64,000 bases of DNA, taken from contig VWZS01010166.1 of assembly GCA_013397075.1 (NCBI GenBank), positions 124,001 through 188,000 on the forward strand, written 5' to 3'. The DNA is from Rhabdornis inornatus. Its lineage: Eukaryota > Chordata > Aves > Passeriformes > Rhabdornithidae. The notes under the pieces were generated by a model. That model ran no database searches. It was not told the DNA's origin and saw nothing but the letters and a program-made list of their open reading frames with translations. This document shows, one piece after another, positions 1 to 13,700 of the stretch; the stretch's first letter is position 1; every line of letters begins with the position of its first letter. Both the position numbers and the translations under genes were made by a program.

Positions 1-1216
1 GATGGGTCTTGCTCTTGCTGGAAAAAGTAACAATGCTGTTTAAAATAATGGCTTTGTTTTTCTCCAGCCATTGGCAAGATCTGACATGCAGAATAGTCAG
101 CATTCAGCAATTTCTGCCCACAAGCAAGTGTGAGATGGCTCCAAGATGCCTTGCTTCTCTGTACTGCAGGAGTTTTTTTAATGAGAAGCCAAATTCCTAA
201 TAATTGGAGATGCTGCAACACAAAAAGCCCTAGGAAAGGAACCTTGTGAAAAGTAGAAGGGAATTAAGTTGGAAACACAGAAACCTACGGCAATGAACAT
301 TTTTCTTCCTGTAACAATTTTCTTTCTGTATACTCTTTCAAACAAATGGTGAAAAACTCAAAGCATACTAAGTTTTTCCACAACCTCATCCCCATAGCTG
401 ATATCAATAAATGTATCTCAGTCAATTTCAACTCCCTCTGAAGAGGTCACATGTCCTCACAGGCACTTTAATGTATTATAATAGTTTTAAAAATTCACCT
501 TATAATAAAGCATGTATGGAAATATTTGCTGAGGCATGTTCCTGCTTGCTTTTTCTGATGCATGCTGCTTGAATTTTCTGCTGATAATAAAAATGTTGGC
601 TACATTTAGTGATTAGTTGAAAGGGAAGAGAAAGAAGGAAGGAATTGGATAAATGCATTTCAACAGTCTTCTACAAGAAGAAAGAAAAGTACTGTAATAC
701 AGACCAGATGTGGTGAAGAAATAAAAGCACACTAATATGGTCATTCTAATATCTATTTGGTTTCCATCATTCAGATTTTTTTTAGTGCAGAACATTCAAA
801 TGCATTTGTGATAAAACCAGATCATTTTTTAACTGAGAAACTGATCTTGAAGCAGATTAATTTCTGCCCCATGCCATGCTACCTTTGAAGATAAAGATCC
901 ACAGGTAATACTTTTCTCCTCTTATTTTAGAACTTTCTGGATAATTAATCCTTTTGTTTCCCTCCTTTTCTTTTCACATTTTCTCCTTTCTGGTATCCTT
1001 CTTCCCTCTCATTTCTTTTAAACACTTCTACCCATTATTTTTGATCAGCAACTTGGTCAGAGAGTACATCTGTAGTAGTGTTTCAGTTCACGCCAGGAAT
1101 GCTCACCTGATCATCATCTTCTTCACTGTGGCTTGCCTCAAATAATGGTCTGTATAAACTAGATTGCATACCATTAAACCAAATGGTACCAACGAGGTAC
1201 TCCAGCCAGTGGGCAG

Positions 1217-1990
1217 TCAGGGCATGGGGTGGAACCAAAGCTTGTCTGAAGCAATGCACTGCTGAAACACGCACATGGATCTCGGATCCTCAGCACCAAT
1301 TATTTTGCTGTGAAACCATTCCCACAGCATTTCACCAAGTGCTAACACGATATAGCAAAACAAAAGACATGGATATGAGTGACCACATACACACTGCGGC
1401 TGTGTCCTGTGAGTGCTTATGCTGGCTTTAATCTCAGTGCTGTGATTGTCGTACACAGCTTTTACAGTCTCCCTTTGTACCCCTTGATCACTGGGCTCCC
1501 CAGTACACAACTGATTGTCTCCCGCAGCTCGGCTCTTGCCAGCATCCTTTTGTTCCCCTTTCTTTCCTTTCAAGAAGGCTTGACTCAGTTTCTCTGACCT
1601 CCATGGATGGATTTTTTCCCTCCCCACTTGGGAAGAATTTCCCAAAAGCCTAACTCCAAGTCCTCCTCCTTCCACCCAAACTGTTTGTTTGCACTGGAGT
1701 AAATTATACCCTTTCAGCACAGTCATAAGCATGCAGTTTGTTTTTTGCTTTGTCATTGGGCTGTTCTTCTCAGTTTCTTCCTCAAAATATTCTGTGAATT
1801 CTTTGCAAACAGAGAGCATTTGAAATCCTACTGGCTGCTCCTTGATTGGTTCAGTCACAGGCTCCACTGACTGCAGCAAAGCTGTTTCCAGCAGCTGCCT
1901 GCAGATAGACAGGAGGTCTCTGTGCACTGAGCAGGGCAGAGGATTGCTTTGTGACCCGTTACTCAAATTATCTAAAAGCCTTCTTTTCAC
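1217..1990 (-). other. Unusually long open frame, unrecognised
   Basis: The minus-strand frame stays open from a stop near 2070 to TGA at 1214-1216, about 285 codons. The first part (RRLLDNLSNGSQ, then ICRQLLETALLQ and FTEYFEEETEKN) has a protein-like mix of residues. There is no ATG at the upstream end: the first ATG in frame is MLSVCKEF. I recognise no domain. It could be a decayed exon, an old retroelement or chance. I do not call it a gene. Confidence 0.2.
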
Positions 1991-4092
1991 CGCCCAAAGA
2001 ATTGATCTTTCATTGCACAGCAGAATAACACTGGTTTGTTTTGAAGGAAAATATAGCCTTGTTTGGGTTTAAAAGCAAAAAATGTTTTCAATCTCTGCAC
2101 AATTGGGGTCTTTGGAGTTCAGACAAATGGTCTCAAGTGAAAAATTCTTAATTCTTTCCTATTTAAACTGTTTTAAGGCTGTGGTGAGATTTTTCTCTTT
2201 ATAATAAAAACCTCTCTCTCACTGAGCTGTAAAAGTAAAAGGCAGAACGTGAATAACAGGGATGGGTGGGAGGTTACTGGAGTTCTTATCTTGATCCTTT
2301 TCCTTAAGTAAGCCACATTTGGTCTGGGACTCAGAGCACCGAACTGTCACCTCTTGGATTCTCTCTTCATTCTCCTCCAAAATAACTTATCTCTTTTCCT
2401 CTCTACAAAACTCCAGCATTTTTTTTCCTTTTTCTTATTTTTTTAAGGTCATTTAATAGTCTTTCATAGTGTCTGAAAATCAGAGCAGGCCTGGGAAGCT
2501 CAGCAAACAGCTGAGACTGCCACAGGCAGAAGTACCTGTCCTGCCACCTCCCAGAGGGCACCCACAGCTTTCAGGAAAGGCACTGAAACTGTTCCAAAAC
2601 TGTTACTCTCAGGTTTCTCTGTGGTTGCAGCCTATGGCTTCAGCATCACTCCAGTAGCTCTTAGCTGTCTGAGTCCTGCCTCAAAACTGCTGAAGTTTCC
2701 AAACATTAGCTTTTGTTGAAGGATTGTATTGATCCAAAACACATACCTTTTGGCATTTATCCCAATGAGATGTTTCTGTAGTATGTGACATTACTGAACA
2801 TCTTAAATTAACAAAACCAAGAGACAGTTTTGTATCCAATTTGTGAATTTGCACTCCCAGAAAAAATTACCAGCAGAGAAAGCCACAAAAAGCCACATTA
2901 AAAAAAGTGGTACATTAAATGCAGCCTCCACCAACATAACTCTCAACTCAAACACTATAATATATGCATACACTGTATTAGGAAAACTCCATCTCAAAAA
3001 AAATCAGAAAAATAGATGCACTAATGTGTGATGCCATAGATTTGGCTACCTTTTATTGGTAATAAGCACATTGACAAGCTGACACTTCTCTGGGACTAAT
3101 TAAAGACACCACATTGCCACCACATCCATGAGAACAGTCAAACAGACAGACATTTATTTTCACATGTGACAGAGTGGTAGGTTTGCTAATAAATGGACAA
3201 AGAAATATATTGGTATATGGAAACATGTGACTGAAAATTCAGTGATAAGTTTGAAGAGAGACATGCTGAAAGTTAATGGAGTCTATTAAAGCTGAGAATG
3301 CTTTTTAATGTTATTTTTTTCTTAAATGCATTACCAGAAAGGTACCTGGAATCTTTTGTTTTATTTTTGTCCCATCTTCACAGCTTACACTTTATTTATA
3401 TAGGTTTTATATCTATGTGAAAATCTTGCCTGGAATACAGATAGCTATAAATACAGTTCAGCTAGCCCAATGCTCAGTCATGCTGCAACTATCCTAAAAA
3501 ATGTTCAGAAATATAGCTGGTTTTTTGTGGAGAACTTGAGAGAAGGTGAAAGGGTCTAAAATACAACTCACAGTTTATAGAGCTACCATGGCAACTATCA
3601 GGTGGCATCAAAGAGTAACTTTATTTGATGGGAGTCACAAGAAGTCAAACATCCATGACTGCACTGCAATCAAGACATGCTGGCATCATGCAGCTCCCTG
3701 AATCATAACCAAAACCTTGTTTTGTAAAGTGCTGTGCTGCTACCTCATGCTCTTATGCCCTATAAGGAACCTTGTTAATGACTATGTTCCCCCATCCTGG
3801 AGGTCCTGACACTGAAAGCTCAGCTTTCTGCATGTTCTGCAGCTCAAAACCCTCTCAGACTTGGCATACCAAAGGTCCTGTGGGACATGTGGCCCCACAG
3901 CTGCCAAGGTCCTATGGGAGACCTGTGACAGACCACAGCAGATGTGTGAAAAACAAGTTGCTCTGCTTATCTGGTATGCAAACTGCTGGTGTGTATAGGG
4001 AGAACTTGCTCATGCTCAGCATGAACTAGCCAGGGGCATGGAGGATAAAGTCAAGCAATTACATCTAGGAGTAAGTCCAACCAGGCTGAAGT

Positions 4093-4123
4093 GAACTTTG
4101 AAAGCAGGAGAACTTTGAAAGCA
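4093..4123. repeat. Short direct repeat
   Basis: GAACTTTGAAAGCA occurs at 4093-4106 and 4110-4123. A minor local duplication. Confidence 0.85.
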
Positions 4124-5799
4124 AAGCCACTCGCACTGAGCTTTACTGTGGGTAAAGTTACATATGTCCAATATGGCTGAAAAGCCACGTATGCCCAGGG
4201 TTGTCTAAGTGACAGTATCAGAAATACCACATTTGTGTGTGGGTGTAGCAAAACTAGGACCAACAGCAAAAAATATTCAGGTGTAGGGCACTGAGAGGAG
4301 TAAGATGCAAAGATGGCAAAAATATCAGTTTAAAATGAGGAGTAAAGTATGAAGTCAGGTAGAGAAAGAAAAGGAAGGTGAATCCCCTAGCAGCATGAAT
4401 GTCTGCACATAGTGATGCTGACCTGCATGCCCCTGCCCACTGGAATGCTAAAGGGACCCTCCTTACACAACCCATCATCTGGATGGTGCTCATTAGATGT
4501 GATGTGGGAGGAAATCACTTTGCACCTTTGCACCTCCACACTAACAAAGATGCAATTTGATGGCAATCGCATGCTTATAGGGTTCCTTGGACTTCAAACC
4601 TATAATTAACAGTGTCACAGTCAAGCCTAATACCCTGCACTGTTATTTAATTACAAGCTGGTATATCTGATTGCCTAGATCACTGAGAACTTTGCTGTCC
4701 TACACATTTCCTTCTAGTGTGATCATTATTCAAAAACACGTTAATCATGTTTTAATCAGCTATCTCTCAAGTCTCCAAACTGAAGGGAAAGTGTCAGACT
4801 TTGGCAGTTACAATGCTAAAAGCAGACTGAACCCAAAATGTTCTTTGGCCTGCCAGCACCTAGTTCTCTGCCAAAAACTGGTATAAAGTTAATTAGTCAT
4901 TACCTATTATCCAGGTCCCTTGTGCTCTGTGTTTTGTGTGTGGAGCTGCCTTTGGCTACTAAAACCTCTAAATGCCAGAAGGTCGTTCCTCCAGTTGCTA
5001 GGTTATCAGAAACTATTTTCAAATACTGCTGTTACAGAGACAGGGCAGAGAATGCAAGGAAGTAACACTTCCTCCACTGTAGAGGCAGCCTGAGACAGAC
5101 AGAAATTTCAGCAAGGACTTTCAAATTGCTTTGAATTTCTTGGATGAATGTTGAAGGCCAAAACTGCAACTACATCAATCAGCTACACTACTGAACACTT
5201 TGGCAAAAAATATTGAATTACTCTATGTATAGGCTGCAGTACTAAATTCCAGTATTCCCTGACCTCTAACTTCTTACATTCCTGCTTCCACTGAAAAGTC
5301 TGTCCATTAATCATATTTAATTGAAGCTGTAAGACACTCTCTTGTACTATAATGATACCATCATAGCAACGAGACCGTTTTATAAATGGAAAAGACTGGC
5401 ATTGAATGCAAAGTTTCATCCATTAGCTTTTGGCTGTTGTATATTTTCAAACATTTTGGCTTTTTGTTAGATACAGATTAGAGATGAAGCTTCAAATGTT
5501 TGCCTTTGAGAATCACACTTCTACTTTGAAATTCAGCCAAAAATATCTTAATTAATTTTACTTACTCACCCTTGCTTAGATGTGTACATTTCTCTATCTT
5601 AAGTCTTTGTTTCCTTGCTATAGAGAGATGTTTCTACAAAAAGTTCTGATTAATCCCCATCTTTCAATTAGAGGATATGCTGCCATTAATTTTAACGTGT
5701 GCACTAGACCCTATAGATAAAGTATTCCTGATACCTATACTTTTATTTTTGGGACTTATGTACCAGCCTCCAGTTTTACTGGTGAACCCATGGCCACCT

Positions 5800-6895
5800 C
5801 ATTTTGGAATGAAGTTCTGGTCAGAACAGACCAGACAATTCTATGAACAACATTGACAGGAGTTGGCCTGGTCCAAATAGGGGGTTGGACCCTCACCCTC
5901 CAGAGGTCACTGCCCACCTATTTTCTCTGGCCTAAGGAACATTGGTTGCAGCCTGCCTGCCAGACCATAGGACCACAGGACACTTTGTGCTGGTAAGGAC
6001 CTCAGAGGGTCTCCATTCCTATTCCTGCTCAGAGCAGGCTCAGCCCTGCAGTCAGACCAGGGCTCAGGAAGTTATCTTGTGGATCCTGGAAACTCTCCAG
6101 GTAGAGAAACAGCACCACCTCTCTGAGTGCATCCCCACCGCCCAGCTGTCCTACTGGGCCATAAGCTTTCCTTATCTCCAGCCCCTCTGGTTCTGCCCTG
6201 CTCACCAGGACCCAGGGCCTTTCTCTCCAGAGCTGCCCATGGTCTCACAGGCATGACTTCCAGAGCTCTGCATGCCCAGGGCAGGGCTGCCCTTTTTGGC
6301 TGTCCCAAGGACATGGGGAACCCATTCTTTCCCTCTACCCATCCTGGTCCCTATGGACAGCTGCCGTGCCCTTGTGCATGTTGAACAGTGATCCCTGATT
6401 TGGCATCACCTGCAAACCTGAAGGCCTTGGTCACCTTCTCAGGTCACGGGTAGACACTGCACAAGACAAACCCCAGGGGGAGACCCTTTGGGATCCCACA
6501 GGACATCAGCTTCCAGTCAGATATGACTCGGTGGCCATCAGATCTAAGCCCAAACACCCAACCAGGTATATACTGCTCCTGGGGGGCACACACTCCCATC
6601 CTAGCACCAGCTTGGCTACAGGGAGATTTTGGGAGGGCGCTGGAAGCCTTGCTGAAATCAGTCTGTTACATCCCATTCTCCACGTCCTCAAATCCAGTCA
6701 TTTTATCACAACATATAATGAGGTGGATGAAGCATTATTGACTTTGTCAGTCTGTGCTGGTAACTCCCAATCACCTTCTCCTCCCTCATGTGGCAAGACA
6801 CAAGGTCTAAGAGGACACATGGCATGTTTTTGTTTCATACCTGAGTAAAACTGGTCAACCTGCATTTCCTCAGTCTTTTGGCTCTTTTTCAATTG
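5800..6895 (-). mobile_element. Degenerate CR1-like segment
   Basis: Minus-strand translation near 6430-6530 shows DWKLMSCGIPKGLPLGFVLC, which resembles the CR1 reverse-transcriptase stretch around GVPQGSVLGPVLF, followed by a FAGD relic of FADD. The rest is diverged and GC-richer than its surroundings. Boundaries are approximate, and the part below about 6400 may be another repeat. Confidence 0.45.
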
Positions 6896-8124
6896 TCAAA
6901 GGCCTCCTCCATCTATGTGACAATAAAGATAGAAGTATCTAAGAGAAAGGAACAATTACCAGTTGCCATTCTATGTTAAGTAATTTCTCTTTTCTCTGTT
7001 ATTTTGCTTTTAAAAGCTGCCTAGTGCTAATCAAGCAACGTTAATCAAGCAATGCAGGGCACCTGTATTATTTTATTTAGAATTGAAGTCAGATTTACTT
7101 GATGGCTGCTGTCAGGAATGCATCTTTTATTTCATACTTCTGACCTTTAATTGAAAGCCTTCTGTGTTTGAAACTTTTGGACATGCATATGAACAGCATG
7201 GCTTTGAGAAGCGAGACAATTACTTCCTATAACTGAAATATCATGTGAACAACCTTTCAAATAAGGACATGCTGCCCTGGAGCTTCCTTAGTGTTTTGCC
7301 CAAGTAGGAAATGTAACAGGAGCTCTGTGTCAGGACACAGGTAAACCAGACAAGCATGGTCTACTCTTGTGCAAAAGCCTACTCTGCATACTAATGAGTA
7401 TGGTTTGTGCCTCCTCCCTGCTGAAGAGGACAAAGTACTTGCTTTGTAGGCTCTGATTAGGCAACAGAGGCCAGCACCAAGCCTGTTTGTCCTCATGTCC
7501 TGGATCACATTCCTTCGCGCTCAGAGGTCTGAGAACAGGAAGAGAAAGCTTTCTAACATCTTTTGCCAGTACAGAATGGTGTGCAGAAGTCCTGGCATTC
7601 CGTATTGGTGCAACAAACTGCTGTCTTAGAGTAAGTACATCACCCAAACGCTTATCCTGCTGTAGAATAAAACTGGCATTACAACTATATACTGGTATAT
7701 AGACAGGGAATATCCTCTGTGGTCCTAACAAGTAAGACATTCCAGTGGATATCTTTCTGTGCTACCTTTTCAGGTGTGCAAAGACCAGGAAAAATGTGCT
7801 ACTAAAAATGCTTGAAAACACTACATCCTTTCCAAATCTAGCTGAAAGAAATAAATTTGCCATTTTCTTTTAAATATAAGGAAATAAAGTCCTGAAGAAA
7901 GGTATTCACTGATTTCTAGGTAAAACATTCCTAACCCCTCACCTATGGGATTAAAGCTTTCTAAAATTCATAATTGAGTACATCAGAGGCATAGCAAGTC
8001 CCACCAGTCTCAGCCTGAAATGACTAAGTCCTTAATAGAAATGAAGGAACTAAATAATATGTGACTTTTATCAGTGACAGCAGCATCCAAGCATAACTTA
8101 ACAAGAAGGAAGCAAGGTTTCTTC
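6896..8124. other. Intergenic sequence between the CR1 relic and the C9orf72 3' end
   Basis: I see nothing recognisable here beyond an 11-bp direct repeat, TAATCAAGCAA, at 7028-7038 and 7042-7052. A 136-codon minus frame at 7330-7740 has no features I recognise. Confidence 0.6.
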
Positions 8125-10596
8125 TTTATTTCAAAGCATAAAAGATAACAATGCTTTTAAATACAGAGAAGAAATTCTGTGAAAAAAATCAGCAACAATT
8201 AAAGTCCAAAAATTGTGCATGAATTTTATTATGTTGTTTCCTGAGCTAGATTTACAACACAACATGCAGATGCATTTAACAATGTACTTCACTATACATT
8301 CTGCACTTGTGACAGCTGTAGTAGCAAAAAAAGTAGCAACTGAATTTCCAGTTTTGGTAACTTCAAAAACTAACAGAATCTTCAGTAAACAAAAGCTTCA
8401 CTGTTAGTAGTGTCAGTGTTGAGTTTCCAATGCTCATCAAGCTGAAAGGAGTAATTCCAGAAGCAGATTTAAAGCTCTTATATTTTGACACAACTTCAAT
8501 ATTAGAAGTCTTGGCAGTGTTTATTACATTTCTTTCACTATTTAGACATGACAGTAACAACTTAAGCACATTTACTTAAGCCTAATGTCTCGACTGAAAA
8601 TGCAGAAAGGAACAGTAGTGGCAGAATGACAAACAGAATCGCAGCACAAGTAACTTATGTAATTCTGACAAGTTCCTTTGATGAATCACCAAGCTTACTG
8701 CAAGAGTTCTATATACATGTACAACAAAAAGACGGCTGCACAAAATGTCAGTTCTTCTGCACCAGGTAACACTGATGATGCAAACTCACAAAAATGGTGT
8801 GCAGATGGGGCTCAATTTCACATCACTTAGAGCCTCAGAACATTTGACTGAGAATCTTTGTCTTTCAAGAAATGTAAGGGAATTTTGGGCATCTAAATAA
8901 AGGACAGTATTTCTTTTAAAATCTGAGTATTAGACATTTCAAGAAAAGTTGTGAATCAAACTTCTAACTTTTCTGTCACGCTGCACGAAAATAATACTAA
9001 AAAGCTATCTTGAAAACAGAAGCCTATTTACAAAGGAGAGTTATAAACAAGGTAAGCAATAAAGTGACCACGGCTTCTCCAATCAGTGCAGTTCTTTCAC
9101 TTTTCCAATGAATACTGAGTTACGACTTTATGCTGAAACATGACACAAATAAATTTCTGTACTTGTCCAAAAAGAGCAGAGATAAACCAACATGCAGTAC
9201 GGATGTACCTCTGATTTCTGGGTTAAAAAAAAAAAAAAAGTCTGGATTCACCTGACAGTGCATTGCTCAACATGCTACTGAGAAAGAAAGATTGAGACAT
9301 ACTAATAGAAAATGTGTTTTGATTTTTAAGCTAAGTTGGAGATATGCTAAGCTGAACTAAGAAGAAAGGTAAGCTTAATGACTAGAGTTAACACACTAAA
9401 ATGCTAATCACATTAATTCATAGCCATGCACATCTTTAAATTAAGGATTACTAGTATAGTATTGGTGATGTAAATGAAAAAAAAATTACTGTTTTATCTT
9501 TTAGCTTGGCTATCACCTTGATGTTCTTTGGAAGGGCCTAATATTTTAATCTGAATATTTTGTCAATCATTGGAACAATCTGCCCAGGAAGTAGTGGAAT
9601 CACTGTCCCTGGAAGAGTTAAAAAACATGTGTAGACGTGGCACTTAGAAACAAGATTTATTGATAGACCTGACAGTTCTGGGTTAATGGTTGGACTCAAT
9701 GATCTTGAAGGTCTTTTCCATTCTAAATTATTCTCTGAGCCTCACTGAAACTGACAGTGCAAATACCAGTGGTAGTTTACACACAGAAAGACTGACAACT
9801 GCTGTGGAATGACACAAGTGCTCTCTTTCATGTTTTGAAAGACCTAAGTTAGCTGATCACTGACCACTCCATAAAGGATAGGCCAGAAATATATGACAAG
9901 AGTATCCTGCTTGGCACCTACATGCACAAAGCTGCTTGAATAATGACCTAATTCCCTAATGTACTGCTATTTAGGCTGCAAATAATCAACTGTCTGCACC
10001 CAGAAATAGCACTTTGTAGTATATTAAAAATTCCAAGTATGTTTAAATGCTCTAAAGGAAGGAGACAGTAGTTTTAAAAGAGGCAGATAAGTAAAAGCCA
10101 TATTTAAGATTTGCATCATATACATGAGAACAACAGTTTTAAAAACTCTGAAACCCTTGGAAGCTGCCTTTTCTGCAACCTCCACGGTTAGAGAGGACAT
10201 ATGTACTACTTTCTGTGGAAACACTGAAAATACTGACACAGTAGAACAGGAAAAATCTGACACACACCTGAAAGAAGTCTCTGGGCAATAAAAATTAAAA
10301 TGCTTCCTTTTATCATACACCAAAACATATTCACATTTATCCACTGAGCCAATATGGCCAAGGAACCTCTGGTAACATTTACAATTAAGAAAAAACACAC
10401 AGAAGACACCAATTAATTAAAATCATGCTTACCTAGTTAAGCTGAAATTCCCTCTAACAAGACCCCTACTGCTTGAGACACACCTCAATGTTACTGTGTT
10501 CCTGATACTTCACCCTCAATGCTTGTCACCAGTGTGGGGGTCACACTGACAGATTTTGTGCTCTGCAGGACTGCAATATCGGATGCAGGGAAGACT
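8125..10596 (-). other. C9orf72: C9orf72 3' UTR and candidate polyadenylation signals
   Basis: No exon-like coding sequence follows the stop codon. On the minus strand, AATAAA hexamers occur at 8520-8525, 8225-8230 and 8125-8130, suggesting a 3' UTR of about 2.1-2.5 kb. The segment includes an antisense CR1 fragment (about 9560-9737). The end is inferred from hexamers only. Confidence 0.55.
9560..9737 (+). mobile_element. CR1 LINE 3' fragment in the C9orf72 3' UTR
   Basis: It shows the CR1 3' end landmarks in order: GGAACAATCTGCCCAGG, then the 'ggttaatggttggactc' type motif, then 'gatcttgaaggtcttttcca'. It lies antisense to C9orf72. About 180 bp, 5' truncated as is usual for CR1. Confidence 0.85.
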
Positions 10597-10783
10597 TTAA
10601 AATGTCATGAGCATGTCACGTTCTTGTACACTAGTGTAGAACGGCCTCCCAAAGATAAAGGAGTGTAGACCGGGTTTAATCTTCTCCGCCAAAGCCATTA
10701 TTATGTTAAGATCGCCCTCTGCTGTCAAGTCAAGATCTATCTTTAAGCTACGAAGAGACTTAAAAGGTTTTTTGCCTTTTTGC
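10597..10783 (-). CDS. C9orf72: C9orf72 exon 11, residues 420-481 and stop
   Basis: The last coding segment begins one base before [11 protein letters not shown], completing the split Thr codon, and ends QERDMLMTF before TAA at 10597-10599. Intron 10 before it is only 82 bp (10784-10865), by far the shortest intron of the gene. Confidence 0.96.
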
Positions 10784-13700
10784 CTGCAAGGAAATAAAAA
10801 CGTGTGTTTACAAAAAGAACAAAAGAAGTTTCTCTAACTCTGCTTTCCATTATCTGTTCACTTACGTGTCATCCTCTATGTACTTTATTAAAGTTAAGGC
10901 TTTCCTGTGAAGGACTAGCAGAAATTGTGCAAGGAAAGTACTCCTTAGAGACAAGCCAGGCTTCAGGTGAAAGATCTGTTAAAAATTAAGAATATTAGGT
11001 AGACATGGAAATTCAAGAATCATTTCAGGAATCTGGAAAATAGAAAAACATTGTATACAGATGTAACATACCCTTAATTACAGCAAAGCAGGCAAATAAC
11101 AGCAGATTTGTACATAGTCAGCATGCTTTCTGTTTTCTATCTGCTCAGACACAATAAATGAAGCTGTATTACAACTCTGTTTGGATAATTATCGGAAATT
11201 ACTCCCAGTCCGGCAATTTTTTCAATATTGTAATTGCAGACAGTGTTGCACAGCAATAGAAAATGTCCCTTGCTCTTCACACTTACGCAGGAGTTTCAGT
11301 CTTATATCAGTATTTTTCTTTCCACTTATGTAGAGAAGAATCATAGCAGCAGTATGAAGAAGAGCTAGCAAACCATTAAATGATGTATTTGTATCAAATT
11401 ATCTGCTACTTGGCGTCAAAGTACTGAACTGTGTTTCTTTTTTTTTCTGAAAAAAGCAAAAATTACCTGATCCAGGAAGGCTTTTACTAATGTATCTCTA
11501 TGCACAATATCTTGAAAGACATTTCTATAGAAAAGAAAACAAAAAAATGTGTGAGTTAATGCCAGTAGGGGCAATTAACCTAGGAGCTGAGCACAGCAGT
11601 AGCATTACTGTTAGGCTGATTGAAATTACTGATAGGCTGGTTGAAATTAAAAGTGAATTTAAAATTGCAGTGAATTATAATTCTGGTATTTTTAAAGATA
11701 AAACAGAATTTTAAAGCACTCAGATGAAATTAACTAAATCTAGGAAGGCCACTAGGCTCTGTGAAATACACTTAGCTCTATTATACCCCTAACTAAAAGA
11801 GGCAATAAAATTAACATGACATGGTCAGAATTGTTGCTGAAAATTAATTTCAATAGTATTTGACGTAACCAAACTACTGAAGGACCTGGCAAATCCTGCC
11901 AAAAGTAAGTGTAACTATGAGAACAGAAGAAGTTATTTTGTTTTTAAGAAGTATGTATTTTATGTACTTTACACTCTTATCCCAAAGCAAGTAACTATGT
12001 GAGAAGAATACGTACAAATCAGGTGTGAAACTCTCATCTGTGTGGATAATATGATCTTGAGACATTTCTTCATCTGAATTAGCTCTCCAAAATGCTGTCA
12101 GCTCAGATCTCATGTATCGTCGTTGGTTATAGATGTGTTCATGACAAGGGGGCATCTGCTTCACTGTATTGACATCCACATCTATATGTGTAGTAGGGTA
12201 TGGGGCATACATTACTTGACGGAACGGCAACACAAAGCTTCCGGTTGCATCCTGTTTTAGTGGAAAAAAACCCCTATTTTAGTTAAAAAACGCAGAGCTG
12301 TACTGGGACAAAACAGTATTAAAACAACCTGCCTACATTTTTGTGCTGGTTACACCTGGGCGAGGGCAGACTCAGAGAGGTTTTTCTCTACGAGAACTTC
12401 CTCTGTAAGTTGATGGGACCAATTGGAGGCTGGTTTGGTTATTGACAGCCTGAGGAACCAATTGGAGACAGTCAGTTCACTCTGTGAAAACACATTTTGA
12501 AGGATGTAACCCAGAAAAAAGCTCTATTTCCAGTGGCTGAGCAGGTAACACCAGCCCGAGCTCCCTCCCATACGGGGCAGGGGGGCTTGGGAGGCCTCTT
12601 GGGCCCCTTTTGCAAACCAAGGGACCCGATGGCTGGGGGGAGAAAAGCTTGTTGATAAGACCTTAGCCCTGCTTCCTCCCCCACAGGCCCATGGCTCGAG
12701 GGGGGCCCAGCTCCTGCTGCTGGCTGGGAACAGCTTTGGAGGGGCTGAGCCCGCCCAGCCCCGCACGGCCCTGGGGGGAGGCAGCCGGGCCCCTGTCTGG
12801 GAAACATGGGCAGTGCGGGTGCTGCAGCTGAGCCCCAGAAAGGCTGATTGAGATCTCAGCCGCCCCTCACCCAGCCCAGCCTGGGCCTGGCCCAGCCCCT
12901 GCAGCTCCTGTGTGAAACTTTAACTCTTTAGTGCTCAGATAAGACTTGCAGACCTCCGACCTTCCTTTGAATGAGAGGGAAAAAAGGAGATACTCCAAAG
13001 TCAGTGAAGCAAGACCTAAGTTTCTTTAGATGGAAGGAGAATGAGGAGATGATGTGAAGATGGCTGAAAATCCTTTTGTGAGCTGTAGGGTGGACTGTAC
13101 TGCACTGAACATTCCTATAAACCGTGGAGAAAGACATGGGGGGATTGGAGTGTTCCATTTGATAAATTATTGACCAAAAGCATCTGCGTTACGAATCCTT
13201 CGCCCCGAGGAGAAAAGGGGATCTCTTTTTCTGGAGATGAAGCATGAACAGAGAGAAAGAAAGATTAAGAGAATTTTTGTTTTGCAACAGTTCATTCTTA
13301 AAAGTAAATACCCCATGAGTTTAACATGGCCCATAAGCACAGCTTTGGGAAAGCTGTGAAGATGGGAGGAGCTTCACGACTTGCAAGTTTTTCCTGGGTG
13401 GATGTAAATCATGACAGTGAAGCCACGAGAGAACTGGATTTTTCCCCTCCTTGTGCAGAAGTCCCTATGGCCTGACAAGAGGAAACTTCTCTCTCCGAAG
13501 TGAACTGAAAAGGACTATCTAAGTTGGGAACTGACTGAAGCAGTTTTTGTATGTTTGTTTTGTTGTTAAGAAAGTTGGGAGAGGGAGGAAGGAGTAGTCT
13601 GAAGATCTTAATTTGAATTTACTGTTTTCTTTTTCTTTGTGTAGTTAATAAATTTCTTTTTATACCCTTTTAAATTTTAGGCCTGCCTTGCTTTTGCTCC

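Larger units (their letters stand above)
1..5790. other. Intergenic sequence downstream of C9orf72
   Basis: AT-rich sequence. Apart from the open frame at 1217-1990 I see no exon, RNA gene or recognisable mobile element. In human the next gene in this direction is MOB3B. I saw no MOB-family coding sequence. Confidence 0.6.

Noticed and set aside
11281..11400. Candidate C9orf72 exon between exons 9 and 10
   Set aside because: The sequence has splice-like GTAAGT and AG motifs, but its translation does not match the family and has stops. The true exon 10 was found at 10866-10975.
12472..12807. 111-codon and 80-codon frames in intron 7
   Set aside because: They lie in the GC-rich part of the solo LTR.
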